Notes: generated by a model from the sequence alone, not told the origin. Shown: positions 14,117-23,826, numbered from the stretch's first letter. The stretch: DNA of 64,000 bases from Arthrobacter sp. NicSoilC5 (GCF_019977395.1 NZ_AP024660.1:3782001-3846000); one strand, 5' to 3'. A program made the numbers and translations.

Positions 14117-15850
14117 TCAGAGGGCTGCTGCGGCGTCCGGTCCAAGCTGGATCCACGCGGTCTCACCGGAGGCAAGGGCGCGGCCCGCACCTGCGGGCAG
14201 GCTGCGGATCAGGACATGTCCCGCAGGCATTTCCAGCGGCTCGTGGTTCAGGTTCATAACCACCAGCGTAGTGCCGTTCAGGTAGCCCAGGGAGTAGCCG
14301 GTGCACCAGTCCTCGGCCCAGGACAAGGATCCCCTGCCCAGGTCCAGCTCCCGGCGGAAGGCCAGGGCGTCACGGTACAGGGACAGGTGCGACGACGGTG
14401 ATTCCGCCTGCAGGTCCCTCGCCAGCGCCTTGAACGTGGCAGGAATGGGCAGCCAGGGGTCGCTGCCCGAGCCAAACCCCAGGTGCGGGTCCCCGCCCCG
14501 CCAGGGCAGCGGCACCCTGCAACCGTCACGGCCCAGCCGCTGGCCGCCGGTGCGGGCGAACGTGGGGTCCTGGCGCAGGTGGTCAGGAATGTCGATGCCG
14601 TCCGGCAACCCGAGCTCTTCGCCCTGGTACAGGTACGCGGCGCCGGGGAGTCCCAGCATGAACATCGAGGCAGCGGCCGCGCGGCGGCGGCCAAGATCAT
14701 GGTCCGGCTGGTGATCTGCCGGGCCAATGCCGTCGCCGTCCCGCGGACCAAGCCCGTTGTACCCGAACCGGCTGGCGTGGCGGACCACGTCATGGTTCGA
14801 CAGTACCCAGGTGCTGGGAGCACCTACCCCGTCGAGGACTGTCAGGGAATCGGTGATGACGGAGCGGAGGCGGTAGACGTCCAGGCCCGCGTGGAGGTAC
14901 GGGAAGTTGAACGCCTGGTGCATCTCGTCGGGCCGGACCCAGTGCGCCAGCCGGTGCAGGTCCACGCTGGCCTCGGCGCAGAGGATCCGGTCGGGTCCGT
15001 ATTCGTCCAGGATCAGCCGCCATGTGCGGTAGATGTCGTGGACAGCTGGTTGGCCGAACATGGGAGCCTCATGGCCCGGGTACCCGTCGCTGCTGCCGCC
15101 GTCGGCGCGGCCGCCCCAGGCGGGCAGTCCGGGGGCCTTGACCAGCGCATGGGCGACGTCCACCCGGAAACCTGAGACGCCGCGGTCCAGCCAGAAACGG
15201 AGCACGCGTTCGAATTCTGCGTGGACGGCGGGGTTGTCCCAGTTGAAGTCCGGCTGCGAGGAATCGAAGAGGTGGAGGTACCACTGCCCCGGCTGCCCGT
15301 CAGTTCCTGCCACCCGAGTCCAGGCAGGTCCGCCAAAGTGGGACTGCCAGTTGTTGGGTGGTTCCTGTCCGTCGTGGCCGGTCCCGTCCCGGAAGATGAA
15401 CATGTCCCGCTCGGGGCTTCCGGCCGGCGCGGCAATGGCTGCCTGGAATGCCGGGTGCTGGTCGGAGCAGTGGTTGGGCACCAGGTCCACGATGACCCGC
15501 AGGCCCAGGCGGTGGGATTCGGCCATCATGCCGTCGAAGTCGGCCAGCGTACCGAAGACCGGGTCCACGTCGCAGTAGTCGCTGACGTCATAGCCGGCGT
15601 CACGCTGCGGGGAACGGTAGAAGGGCGAGAGCCAGACTGCATCGACTCCCAGGTCTGCGAGATGCGGGAGCTCCTGGGTAATTCCGGCCAAGTCGCCAAT
15701 GCCGTCGCCGTTTAGGTCACGGAAGGACCGGGGGTAGACCTGGTAGATCACAGCAGAGCGCCACCAGCCTGGAGCGGTGTCAGCAGCATGGATGAGCGTC
15801 AGGGGCCCGGCACAAGCCAGAGTGTCCTGGGTCACAGTTTCGACAGACAT
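14117..15850 (-). CDS. aglA: Alpha-glucosidase, GH13 family
   Basis: The enzyme hydrolyses terminal alpha-linked glucose from short oligosaccharides in the cytoplasm; the exact linkage (maltose, isomaltose or trehalose) cannot be read from sequence. With the ATG at 15850 it has 577 residues. WWRSAVIYQVYPRSFRD is the classic N-terminal strand. The triad includes D231 (GFRVDVAH) and E293 (LCAEAS), and the third acid is in LSNHDVVRH. A start at 15898 would add 16 residues but would run through the -10 box and an operator, so 15850 is preferred; the message would be leaderless. It is cotranscribed with the downstream LacI gene. Confidence 0.9.
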   Translation of the reverse strand: MSVETVTQDTLACAGPLTLIHAADTAPGWWRSAVIYQVYPRSFRDLNGDGIGDLAGITQELPHLADLGVDAVWLSPFYRSPQRDAGYDVSDYCDVDPVFGTLADFDGMMAESHRLGLRVIVDLVPNHCSDQHPAFQAAIAAPAGSPERDMFIFRDGTGHDGQEPPNNWQSHFGGPAWTRVAGTDGQPGQWYLHLFDSSQPDFNWDNPAVHAEFERVLRFWLDRGVSGFRVDVAHALVKAPGLPAWGGRADGGSSDGYPGHEAPMFGQPAVHDIYRTWRLILDEYGPDRILCAEASVDLHRLAHWVRPDEMHQAFNFPYLHAGLDVYRLRSVITDSLTVLDGVGAPSTWVLSNHDVVRHASRFGYNGLGPRDGDGIGPADHQPDHDLGRRRAAAASMFMLGLPGAAYLYQGEELGLPDGIDIPDHLRQDPTFARTGGQRLGRDGCRVPLPWRGGDPHLGFGSGSDPWLPIPATFKALARDLQAESPSSHLSLYRDALAFRRELDLGRGSLSWAEDWCTGYSLGYLNGTTLVVMNLNHEPLEMPAGHVLIRSLPAGAGRALASGETAWIQLGPDAAAAL

Positions 15851-15857
15851 GGAAGTC

Positions 15858-15887
15858 AGCATAGCTGCGTCACGCCGATTAACTGAA
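15858..15887 (-). promoter_or_regulatory. Alpha-glucosidase promoter
   Basis: On the minus strand TATGCT (15858-15863) lies 7 nt before the ATG. A weak TTCAGT (15882-15887) is 18 nt upstream as -35. A LacI-type operator overlaps the -35 region. Confidence 0.45.
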
Positions 15888-15897
15888 AACGCTTCCA
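15884..15897. promoter_or_regulatory. LacI-type operator, proximal
   Basis: TGAAAACGCTTCCA is an imperfect 14-bp palindrome with the central CG typical of LacI-family sites. It covers the -35 of the glucosidase promoter. Confidence 0.6.
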
Positions 15898-15950
15898 TAA
15901 TTGTTTCGCGGCGCTCATCGCGCAGGCGAATGCATGCACAGCAAGGGAAC

Positions 15951-15964
15951 TGGAAACGATTACA
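15951..15964. promoter_or_regulatory. LacI-type operator, distal
   Basis: TGGAAACGATTACA matches the same CG-centred pattern. Its centre is 67 bp from the proximal operator. It lies towards the divergent oxidase gene and could affect both transcripts. Confidence 0.5.
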
Positions 15965-16000
15965 CGGGCGGGTAGCCGCGGCATCAGCCGGCAGCGCACC

Positions 16001-16006
16001 TAGACT
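16001..16006 (+). promoter_or_regulatory. -10 box for the FAD-linked oxidase
   Basis: TAGACT at 16001-16006 would start transcription near 16013. That leaves a short leader with GGTGGAGG (16028-16035) just before the GTG at 16040. Confidence 0.4.
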
Positions 16007-16039
16007 GTGAAGGTATGTCCGACGACGGGTGGAGGCTTT

Positions 16040-17410
16040 GTGGGAAGCATCGTTGACGAGCTGGAAGCCTTCCTGGCGCCGGGTCAGGTCGACACGGGCG
16101 AGGTCCCGCTCCGCCGGTACGCCGTAGATCAGGCGCCCGTGATCGACTTCCAGCTTCCGCTGGCCGTGGTGTTCCCCGAATCAGTGGCGGACGTGCAGGC
16201 GGTGGTGAAAGCCTGCCTCGGCAGCGGGGTGGCGATCGTCCCCCGGGGCGCCGGAACGGGTGTATCCGGCGGTGCCCATGCCACCACCAACTGCATCATC
16301 CTCTCCCTGGAGCGGATGGACCGGATCCTCGCCCTGAACCCGGACGATGAAACCGCCATGGTGGAGCCCGGTGTGGTCAATGCCGTCCTGAATGAAGCGG
16401 CCGCAGAGCATGGCCTCATGTACGCGCCGGACCCTGCCAGCTTCCGGAGCTCCACGATCGGTGGCAACGTTGCCACCAACGCCGGTGGCCTGCGCTGCGC
16501 CAAGTATGGGGTCACCCGGGACTCGATCCTGGCCCTGGATGTCGTTCTTGCGGACGGCTCCCTCATCCACACCGGCCACCAGACCTTCAAAGGCGTGGCG
16601 GGCTATGACCTCACGGGCCTCTTCGTGGGGTCCGAGGGCACGCTGGGCATCGTCGTCGGAATTACCGTGCGGCTGAAGTACCTGCCCCGGGAAGTACACA
16701 CCATTGCCGCGTTCTACCCGGACTTCAGGCTTGCCGCCGCAGGCGTCCTGGCGGTGGGAAGGGCCCGCGTCCAGCCCGCCATCATGGAACTGCTCGACGG
16801 CGGCACACTGGCCCAGCTCGACGACATCCATGGCTCCGACCTCACCGCACGCGGCACATCACTGCTGCTGATCCAGACAGACGGGTTTGGGGCTGCCGCG
16901 GAAGCCGATGTGGTGCGGCAGGTCCTGCGCGAAGGCGGGGCCGCCGTCAGCACCGAGGCCAGCGCCGAAGCCGAGCGGCTGGTGGAGCTGCGACGGCACA
17001 GCAGGGGCACCGAGGTGGACGACGAGTACCGCGTGGGCGAAGACGTCGCTGTTCCCCGCTCCCGCCTGGTGGACTACGTCGCGGCACTCGAGGCCATGGC
17101 CGCCGCCCAGCAGGTGCACCTCAAGGTGGTGGCACACGCCGGCGACGGGAACCTGCACCCCACATTCTGGATCGACCGGCAGGGCCCCGACGTTGAAGCC
17201 GGCGCCATGGAGCGGCTCCAGGTGGCCCTGGACGAGTCCATTACCGCCGCTCTGGCAATGGGTGGAACCATCACGGGGGAGCACGGCGTGGGCCAGTACA
17301 AGCTGCGCTGGCTTGGCCAGGAGCAACCGGAGCCGGTCCGGGAACTCCAGCGCAGGATCAAGGAGCTGTTCGATCCTGCCGGAATCCTCAACCCCGGAAA
17401 GGCGATCTAG
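16040..17410 (+). CDS. FAD-linked 2-hydroxyacid oxidase (GlcD / D-lactate dehydrogenase-like)
   Basis: The 456-residue protein has an N-terminal FAD_binding_4 domain (VPRGAGTGVSGG at residues 67-78 binds the pyrophosphate of FAD) and a C-terminal FAD-oxidase_C domain with HAGDGNLHP and GEHGVGQYK. The family oxidises glycolate, D-lactate or similar 2-hydroxyacids and passes electrons to quinone or a partner. GTG 16040 is chosen because GGTGGAGG precedes it and MGSIVDELEAFL matches relatives. An earlier in-frame GTG at 16007 has no ribosome site. No glcE or glcF partner is next to it. It is divergent from the alpha-glucosidase operon and ends 3 nt from the convergent DUF4032 gene. Confidence 0.9.
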   Translation: MGSIVDELEAFLAPGQVDTGEVPLRRYAVDQAPVIDFQLPLAVVFPESVADVQAVVKACLGSGVAIVPRGAGTGVSGGAHATTNCIILSLERMDRILALNPDDETAMVEPGVVNAVLNEAAAEHGLMYAPDPASFRSSTIGGNVATNAGGLRCAKYGVTRDSILALDVVLADGSLIHTGHQTFKGVAGYDLTGLFVGSEGTLGIVVGITVRLKYLPREVHTIAAFYPDFRLAAAGVLAVGRARVQPAIMELLDGGTLAQLDDIHGSDLTARGTSLLLIQTDGFGAAAEADVVRQVLREGGAAVSTEASAEAERLVELRRHSRGTEVDDEYRVGEDVAVPRSRLVDYVAALEAMAAAQQVHLKVVAHAGDGNLHPTFWIDRQGPDVEAGAMERLQVALDESITAALAMGGTITGEHGVGQYKLRWLGQEQPEPVRELQRRIKELFDPAGILNPGKAI

Positions 17411-17413
17411 GCC

Positions 17414-18832
17414 TCAGTCGTCCGAATCCGGGTATTCGTCCTCTGACTCATCGGCACCGTAGCGGGATTCCTCGTTTTCCACCTCGAGGATCTTCAGCAG
17501 TTCGGTGTCCGGGTTCAGCATGATCGCGGCCTCGTCCCGGCGGTGCCGGAGGATCGAGTCGATGTAGGACTGCACTGCCTCTGCCAGCGGAATATGGCGC
17601 TCCTGCTTCTCCGACATGTACCACCGGTGCTCCAGGACCTCGTGCACCACCTCGGCATGCTCGAGCTTGCCGGAGAGGTCCCGGGGGATGGAGCGCACGA
17701 TCGGCTCGAAGATCTGGCTCACCCACAGGTGGGCGCTGTATTCCTCATCCATCTCCGGGTTGTTGTCCGCCCGGAACGAGTCCATGTCGTTGAGGAGGCG
17801 GCGGGCCTGGTTCTCCTGCGCATCCAGGCCGGTGAGCCGCAGCAGCCGCCGCTGGTGGTGCCCTGCGTCCACCACCTTGGGCTGCAGCTGGATGGTGGAG
17901 CCGTTCTGGGTGGTTTTGATGGCATATTCCTCGACGTCGAAGCCGAGCTCGTTCAGGCGCCGGATGCGGGCGCCCACCCGCCAGCGTTCGCCCAGTTCAA
18001 AGGATTCCTTCTCGGTCAGCTCAGCCCACAGCCGCCGGTAGCTGTCCATGATCAGCTCGCTGGTGGCCACGGGGTCCACCTTCTCCTCGATGAGGCCGCC
18101 GTCCAGCAGGTCCATCAGTTCGCCGGCGATGTTGACCCGGGCAATTTCAAGGTCGTATTCGCGCTGCCCTGTGGAGAGGTCGGGGTAAAGCTCGCCCGTT
18201 TCGGCGTCCACCAGGTACGCGGCGAAGGCGCCGGCGTCGCGGCGGAACAGCGTGTTGGACAGCGAGACGTCGCCCCAGTAAAAACCGATGAGGTGCAGGC
18301 GCACCAGCAGCAGGGCCTGCGCGTCGATGAGGCGGGTGAGGGTGTCCTTGCGCAGCATCTGGGAAAAGAGGGCGCGGTAGGGCATGGAGAATTTCAGGTG
18401 CCGGGTCACGAGGACCGGGTTGAGCGGGCGTCCGTCGGGGGTGGTGCGCCCGGTGATCACCGCAACCGGCTCCACGCACGGCACATCGAAGCGGGCCAGC
18501 TTGCGGAGCATGTGGTACTCGTGCCGGGCCACGTGCTCGGAGGTTTCCTTAATGGCGATGACAGAGCCGCCCAGGTGGGCAAAGCGCACGATGTGCCGGG
18601 AGATGCCTCGGGGGAGTGCCGCGAGGTACTGCGCCGGCCACTCCTCGAGGGCGATGTGCCACGGCAGGTCCAGCAGTTCGGGATCCGCCGCTGCCGCAGT
18701 GATATTCAGCGACGATGCTACCGAGGCTGCCTTGTTGTCATCGGCACTGGCTGCCACGAACCGCGGCAGTTTACCGATCTGCGCGTAGTCGGTGGGTTCA
18801 TCGTGCCACTGGGCGCTGTATTCCTCGGTCAT
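17414..18832 (-). CDS. DUF4032 protein with a kinase-like fold
   Basis: The 472-residue protein matches the actinobacterial DUF4032 family in its C-terminal half. The N-terminal half keeps the landmarks of small-molecule or protein kinases: a VAIK-like IAIKE (K95), a helix Glu (E105), a catalytic-loop-like GDVSLSN (D188, N193) and a metal-site Asp in LVDAETGE (D209). The function is unknown; phosphorylation of a lipid, sugar or protein is only an inference from these residues. There is no signal peptide and the C-terminal tail is very acidic (ESEDEYPDSDD). It stands alone between the oxidase and a terminator. ATG 18832 is the only good start. Confidence 0.85.
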   Translation of the reverse strand: MTEEYSAQWHDEPTDYAQIGKLPRFVAASADDNKAASVASSLNITAAAADPELLDLPWHIALEEWPAQYLAALPRGISRHIVRFAHLGGSVIAIKETSEHVARHEYHMLRKLARFDVPCVEPVAVITGRTTPDGRPLNPVLVTRHLKFSMPYRALFSQMLRKDTLTRLIDAQALLLVRLHLIGFYWGDVSLSNTLFRRDAGAFAAYLVDAETGELYPDLSTGQREYDLEIARVNIAGELMDLLDGGLIEEKVDPVATSELIMDSYRRLWAELTEKESFELGERWRVGARIRRLNELGFDVEEYAIKTTQNGSTIQLQPKVVDAGHHQRRLLRLTGLDAQENQARRLLNDMDSFRADNNPEMDEEYSAHLWVSQIFEPIVRSIPRDLSGKLEHAEVVHEVLEHRWYMSEKQERHIPLAEAVQSYIDSILRHRRDEAAIMLNPDTELLKILEVENEESRYGADESEDEYPDSDD

Positions 18833-18892
18833 GGGTCAATTCTTCCGTACTCGGGGCAGGGCGGCTAAATTTCGCCCGGACATCGTTAAAGG

Positions 18893-18940
18893 CCGACGGC
18901 GGCCCGCACCGTTTACGAAAAAGGTGCGGGCCGCCGTCGG
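18893..18940 (-). terminator. Terminator after ugpC/msmK
   Basis: A perfect 18-bp inverted repeat (18893-18910 with 18923-18940) with a 12-nt loop lies 44 nt beyond the stop of the minus-strand ATPase gene. A second hairpin (18947-18954 with 18964-18971) lies between them. A short T run follows on the minus strand. Confidence 0.75.
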
Positions 18941-18983
18941 ACAAGCGGCGGTTGTGCCAGGCCCAACCGCCGGAGCCAAGGAA

Positions 18984-20066
<1,083 letters not shown>

Positions 20067-20283
20067 AGTTATCAATCCCTTCACCGGCAGGTACGTGCCG
20101 GACGATCCGTTGTGAATGGTTCATGTTTATTCAGTTTTGTTCCTGCAAAGTGCTCCGAGCCTGAGCCCGGGGCACAAAATGACGCCGCACGCTGGTTGTG
20201 CGCCACATCACACACAGAGTATGCCAGAGGTTGCGCTTCCTTGCGAAAATGTTACGAACGTCACATGTGCCGCCGGCCACGTC
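20067..20283 (-). promoter_or_regulatory. Long leader of ugpC with a start-proximal hairpin
   Basis: A 217-bp gap separates otsB from ugpC. On the minus strand a CATACT-type -10 near 20218-20223 would give a leader of roughly 150 nt. A short perfect hairpin (CCGGCA / TGCCGG, 20084-20102) sits immediately before the ribosome site. A conserved msiK leader RNA motif has been described in actinobacteria; I cannot confirm that this is it. Confidence 0.4.
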
Positions 20284-21120
20284 CTAACCTGACGCGGCCT
20301 GCGGATCCTCCTCGGCAACCGCGATGCTCCGCTCCTGGAGCAGGGCCTCCAGCAGTTCCGCAATGTGGACGGGAGCCTCCACCCGGTATTGGGCCTGGGT
20401 GAAATCAAGACCTACCTTGACCCCCACGTCGCCCGGTTCGAGCCGGCCAAAAGCGTCCTCGTCCGTGACGTCGTCGCCGGCGAACAGCACGGCAGTGGCC
20501 CCGGTGGCCTGCCGCAGGAAGGTGACACCTTCGCCCTTGGAGGCATTGACAACCGAAGTCTCCAGGACGCGTTTTCCTTCCTTCAGGAAGACTCCCTTGC
20601 GGTCCTGGAGCACCGACCGTGCTGCCGCCACTGCATCTTCTGCCACGTCGTCCTCCGCCTGGCGGGTATGCAGGACGACGCCGGCAGGCTTGTCCTCCAG
20701 GGAGGTGCCGGGCGCCTCGGCGACGATGCCGGCCAACTCGGCGCGGACCTCTTCAAGGAGCGCCTTCTGGTCCTCTTCAAGGGCCAGTTCGGTGGAGCCC
20801 GGCCCCAGCCACGCCTCGGCGCCATGGCTGCCGATCAGCAACGTGTCGACCGGCGGGGAGGCGACCTCCCGCAGGCTGGCGAGGGCGCGTCCGGAGATGA
20901 GGGCCGTCGTCGTGCGTGGCAGCACGGCGAGGCCCGCGAACGCTGCGGCGGACCGCGGAAGCGGCCGCGCATCCTGTGCGCGGCCCACGATGGGCGCCAT
21001 GGTGCCATCAAAATCCATGGCCACGAGCAGGTGCTCCGTGCCGGCGATCCGGCGCAGGGCCTCCCGCAGTTCCGGGGAGAGCGCCAGCGGCGCCTTGGCG
21101 CGGCGGCCCTCAGGAGTCAT
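20284..21120 (-). CDS. otsB: Trehalose-6-phosphate phosphatase OtsB
   Basis: OtsB removes the phosphate from trehalose-6-phosphate made by OtsA. The 278-residue protein has HAD motif I MDFDGTMAP with the nucleophile Asp, motif II in TALISGRAL, the family-typical GSHGAE, and the C-terminal GDDVTDEDAF of HAD motif IV. ATG 21120 overlaps the end of otsA by 11 bp, showing coupling. An earlier in-frame ATG at 21138 would overlap more. Confidence 0.93.
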   Translation of the reverse strand: MTPEGRRAKAPLALSPELREALRRIAGTEHLLVAMDFDGTMAPIVGRAQDARPLPRSAAAFAGLAVLPRTTTALISGRALASLREVASPPVDTLLIGSHGAEAWLGPGSTELALEEDQKALLEEVRAELAGIVAEAPGTSLEDKPAGVVLHTRQAEDDVAEDAVAAARSVLQDRKGVFLKEGKRVLETSVVNASKGEGVTFLRQATGATAVLFAGDDVTDEDAFGRLEPGDVGVKVGLDFTQAQYRVEAPVHIAELLEALLQERSIAVAEEDPQAASG

Positions 21121-22612
21121 CGCGGACCACCTTTTCATTCAGCGCGCGCAGGAAGTCGGCGGACCAGTGGTCCACGTCGTGGTCCAGGATCTGCTTTCGC
21201 ATGGCCCTCATCCGGCGCGAGGCCTCCCGCGGGGTCAGCTCGACGGCGGTCATGATGGTGTTCTTCAGGCCGGCGATGTCGTGCGGGTTGATCAGCAGCG
21301 CCTGCTTCAGCTGGTCGGCCGCCCCGGCGAACTCGCTCAGGACCAGGGCGCCGTCGTTGTTGTTGCGCGCGGTGACATATTCCTTGGCCACGAGGTTCAT
21401 CCCGTCCCGCAGGGCGGTGACCAGCATGACGTCCGCGGCCAGGTACAGCGCCACCATCTCCTCCACGGGGTAGCTGTGGTGCAGATAGCGGACGGCGGTG
21501 TTTTCGAGGGTGTCGTAGGTGCCGTTGATGTGTCCAACGGTGCCTTCCACCTCCTCGCGCAGAAGCCGGTACTGTTCCACGCGCTCCCGGCTGGGGGAGG
21601 CCACCTGGATGAGGGTCGCGTCACCCACCGTGAGCCGGCCGTCCGCCAGGAGCTCCTCGAAGGCTTTCAGCCGGTGCCGGATGCCCTTGGTGTAATCCAG
21701 CCGGTCCACGCCGAGCAGGATGGTCTTGGGGTTGCCAAGGTCCTGCCGGATCTGCCGGGCGCGTTCGATGATGTCCGGCCTGGCAGCGAGTTCGGTGATT
21801 TGCTTGACGTCGATGGAGATGGGGAAGGCCTGCGCCCGCGCGATGTGGGTCAGCTGGCCGTTGTGGTCCTTGACGTGCACCTGCTGCTGCTTGACGCTGG
21901 CACCCAGGAAGCGGCGCGCGGAGCGCATGAAGTTTCCAGCGTCGCTGGGCCGCTGGAAGCCCACCAGGTCGGCACCCAGCAGGCCGTCGATGATGGCCTG
22001 GCGCCACGGGAGCTGGGCAAAGATCTCAGGCGGCGGGAACGGGATGTGGTTGAAGAAGCCGATTCGCAGGTCCGGTCGTGCTTCGCGGAGCAACCGGGGC
22101 ACCAGCTGCAGCTGGTAGTCCTGAACCCACACGGTGGCCCCCTGGTCCGCGTGGCGCACCACGGCGTCGGCGAACCTGCGGTTAACCCGGCGGTAGGCGT
22201 CCCACCAGGTGCGGTGGAACTCCGGCGGGGCGATGACGTCGTGGTACAGCGGCCAAAGGCTGGCGTTGGAGAACCCTTCGTAGTACAGCTCCACGTCATC
22301 GGTGCTGAGCTGTACTGGAACGAGGTCCATGCCGCCGTGGCTGAACGGCTCGACCGTCTCGTCGGGGGCACCATGCCAGCCCACCCAGGCGCCGTCCGTC
22401 TTGGTCATCATCGGTGCCAGGGCGGTCACCAGGCCTCCGGGCGACCGGCGCCAGCCGGAGCCGTCATCGCTGTCGTCCCCCGGTGCCACGCGGTCGACGG
22501 GCAGCCTGTTGGAGACCACCATGAAGTCGTACTTGGTATGGCCGGCGTGGCCGGAACCGGAACTGCCGGCCGTAGCTGTTCCGGCTGGTTTTTCCTGGAC
22601 GGGTGTTTGCAT
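21110..22612 (-). CDS. otsA: Trehalose-6-phosphate synthase OtsA (GT20)
   Basis: OtsA joins glucose from a nucleotide sugar to glucose-6-phosphate. The 500-residue protein starts with a low-complexity Gly/Ser tail and then VVSNRLPVDR, the start of the GT20 fold. Family landmarks are RSPGGLVTAL, VWVQDYQLQLVPRLLR, LLGVDRLDYTKGI (sugar-donor site) and LSEFAGAA near the C-terminus. otsA and otsB form a two-gene operon. Its product trehalose is the substrate of TreS at the start of the window, so synthesis and the route to glucan lie within 20 kb. Confidence 0.95.
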   Translation of the reverse strand: MQTPVQEKPAGTATAGSSGSGHAGHTKYDFMVVSNRLPVDRVAPGDDSDDGSGWRRSPGGLVTALAPMMTKTDGAWVGWHGAPDETVEPFSHGGMDLVPVQLSTDDVELYYEGFSNASLWPLYHDVIAPPEFHRTWWDAYRRVNRRFADAVVRHADQGATVWVQDYQLQLVPRLLREARPDLRIGFFNHIPFPPPEIFAQLPWRQAIIDGLLGADLVGFQRPSDAGNFMRSARRFLGASVKQQQVHVKDHNGQLTHIARAQAFPISIDVKQITELAARPDIIERARQIRQDLGNPKTILLGVDRLDYTKGIRHRLKAFEELLADGRLTVGDATLIQVASPSRERVEQYRLLREEVEGTVGHINGTYDTLENTAVRYLHHSYPVEEMVALYLAADVMLVTALRDGMNLVAKEYVTARNNNDGALVLSEFAGAADQLKQALLINPHDIAGLKNTIMTAVELTPREASRRMRAMRKQILDHDVDHWSADFLRALNEKVVRDDS

Positions 22613-22790
22613 TGCGGCCCCCTGGGGTTGCTTGTGCCTCTAAGCCACCCTAGCCGGACGGAATCATCGGGGCTATTCGTCCGTTGGTCAACCCGGAAGA
22701 ATGGTTGAACCCGCAAGCTCTCAGCTTTCTCCCCTAAAATGTTGGGGTGCCACCAAGTGGTCCCCCTACGTCGACCGACCCAAGGAACTC

Positions 22791-23678
22791 ATGAGCCCCG
22801 CAAACGAAGTACGTAAGTCCAAGGCTGAGCGAACCGCCGAGGCGCGGGAAAAAGCGCGCCTGATCCGCGAAGCGCAGGTAAAGAAGGACAAGCGCAACAA
22901 GATGCTGATCGGCTGGGGCATCGTGGCGGCGGTCGTGGCCATCCTGGTGGTGGTGGCCCTGGTGGTCACCAACAGCCTCAAGCAAAACGCACCGGTTGCG
23001 GACCAGGGCCCCGTTCCGGCCAATGCCAACGCCCACGGCGGCGTGACCCTGCTGGCCAACACGGGTGTGGCCAAGACCGAAGCGGCAACCGTTGACGCGG
23101 CTTCCGTGGGGGACGCCCCGAAGACTCCGCCCGCCGAGGTAGTGGCCCCGGGTGCCGAGGCAGAGGCAGGCAAGCCGGTGAAGGTTGTCCTCTACATCGA
23201 CTTCATCTGCCCCGTCTGCAAGAACTTTGAGGCCCAGTACAACGACCAGCTCACCTCGCTGCGCAATGACGGCAAGATCACCGTGGAATACCGTGCCCTC
23301 GGCTTCCTGGACAGCCGGTCAACCACCAACTACTCGTCCCGCGCCGCCAACGCCGCGGCCTGTGTGGTCAACGCGTCACCGGAGAAGTACTCCGACTTCT
23401 TCAACGCGCTGTTTGCCAAGCAGCCCGCGGAGGGCAGCGCAGGCCTTTCGGACAACGACCTGAAGAAGATGGCCTCCGACCTGGGCGTGAACATCGACTC
23501 CTGCGTGGATGACAAGACGTACCGCCCGTTCGTGAAGTTCACCACCAAGGAAGCAGCGGCCATCGGCGTGACCGGTACGCCTACGGTGTTCGTGGACGGC
23601 AAGCAGTGGGGCAAGGGGGACAGCGCCCAGACGCCGTTCCCGGACTTCCTGCAGGCAGCCATCACGGCCAAGGGCTAA
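22791..23678 (+). CDS. Membrane-anchored DsbA-like thiol oxidoreductase
   Basis: The 295-residue protein has a charged cytoplasmic N-terminus, one membrane helix at about 38-60 and an extracytoplasmic thioredoxin-fold domain with the active site CPVC (140-143) in DFICPVCKNFEAQY. A cis-proline loop is visible in VTGTPTVFVDG. Two further cysteines (AACVVN and DSCVDD) may form a structural disulfide. Relatives of this DsbA/FrnE-like class make or reshuffle disulfides in exported proteins. ATG 22791 has AAGGA 5 nt upstream. A TAAAAT box at 22735-22740 may be the -10. A strong hairpin follows the gene, so it is monocistronic. Confidence 0.9.
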   Translation: MSPANEVRKSKAERTAEAREKARLIREAQVKKDKRNKMLIGWGIVAAVVAILVVVALVVTNSLKQNAPVADQGPVPANANAHGGVTLLANTGVAKTEAATVDAASVGDAPKTPPAEVVAPGAEAEAGKPVKVVLYIDFICPVCKNFEAQYNDQLTSLRNDGKITVEYRALGFLDSRSTTNYSSRAANAAACVVNASPEKYSDFFNALFAKQPAEGSAGLSDNDLKKMASDLGVNIDSCVDDKTYRPFVKFTTKEAAAIGVTGTPTVFVDGKQWGKGDSAQTPFPDFLQAAITAKG

Positions 23679-23692
23679 GGGCCAACAGCCAG

Positions 23693-23735
23693 GGCAGGGG
23701 CCCGCTCCGGATCGTCTCCGGGGCGGGCCCCTGCC
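23693..23735 (+). terminator. Hairpin terminator after the DsbA-like gene
   Basis: A perfect 13-bp stem (23693-23705 with 23723-23735) encloses a further CCGG/CCGG pairing. It starts 15 nt after the stop codon. No T tract follows. Confidence 0.6.
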
Positions 23736-23826
23736 GCGTCCGGCGGCGTTCCGGCGCGTTTTTACGCCCGGCGGGAGTTGGGCTAACCTTATCTAGCGCC
23801 TTCCCGGCGCACGCCCCCAGGGGCAC

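Noticed and set aside
15850..15898. Longer alpha-glucosidase start at 15898
   Set aside because: It would translate through the -10 box and an operator, and the extra 16 residues do not resemble the family N-terminus.
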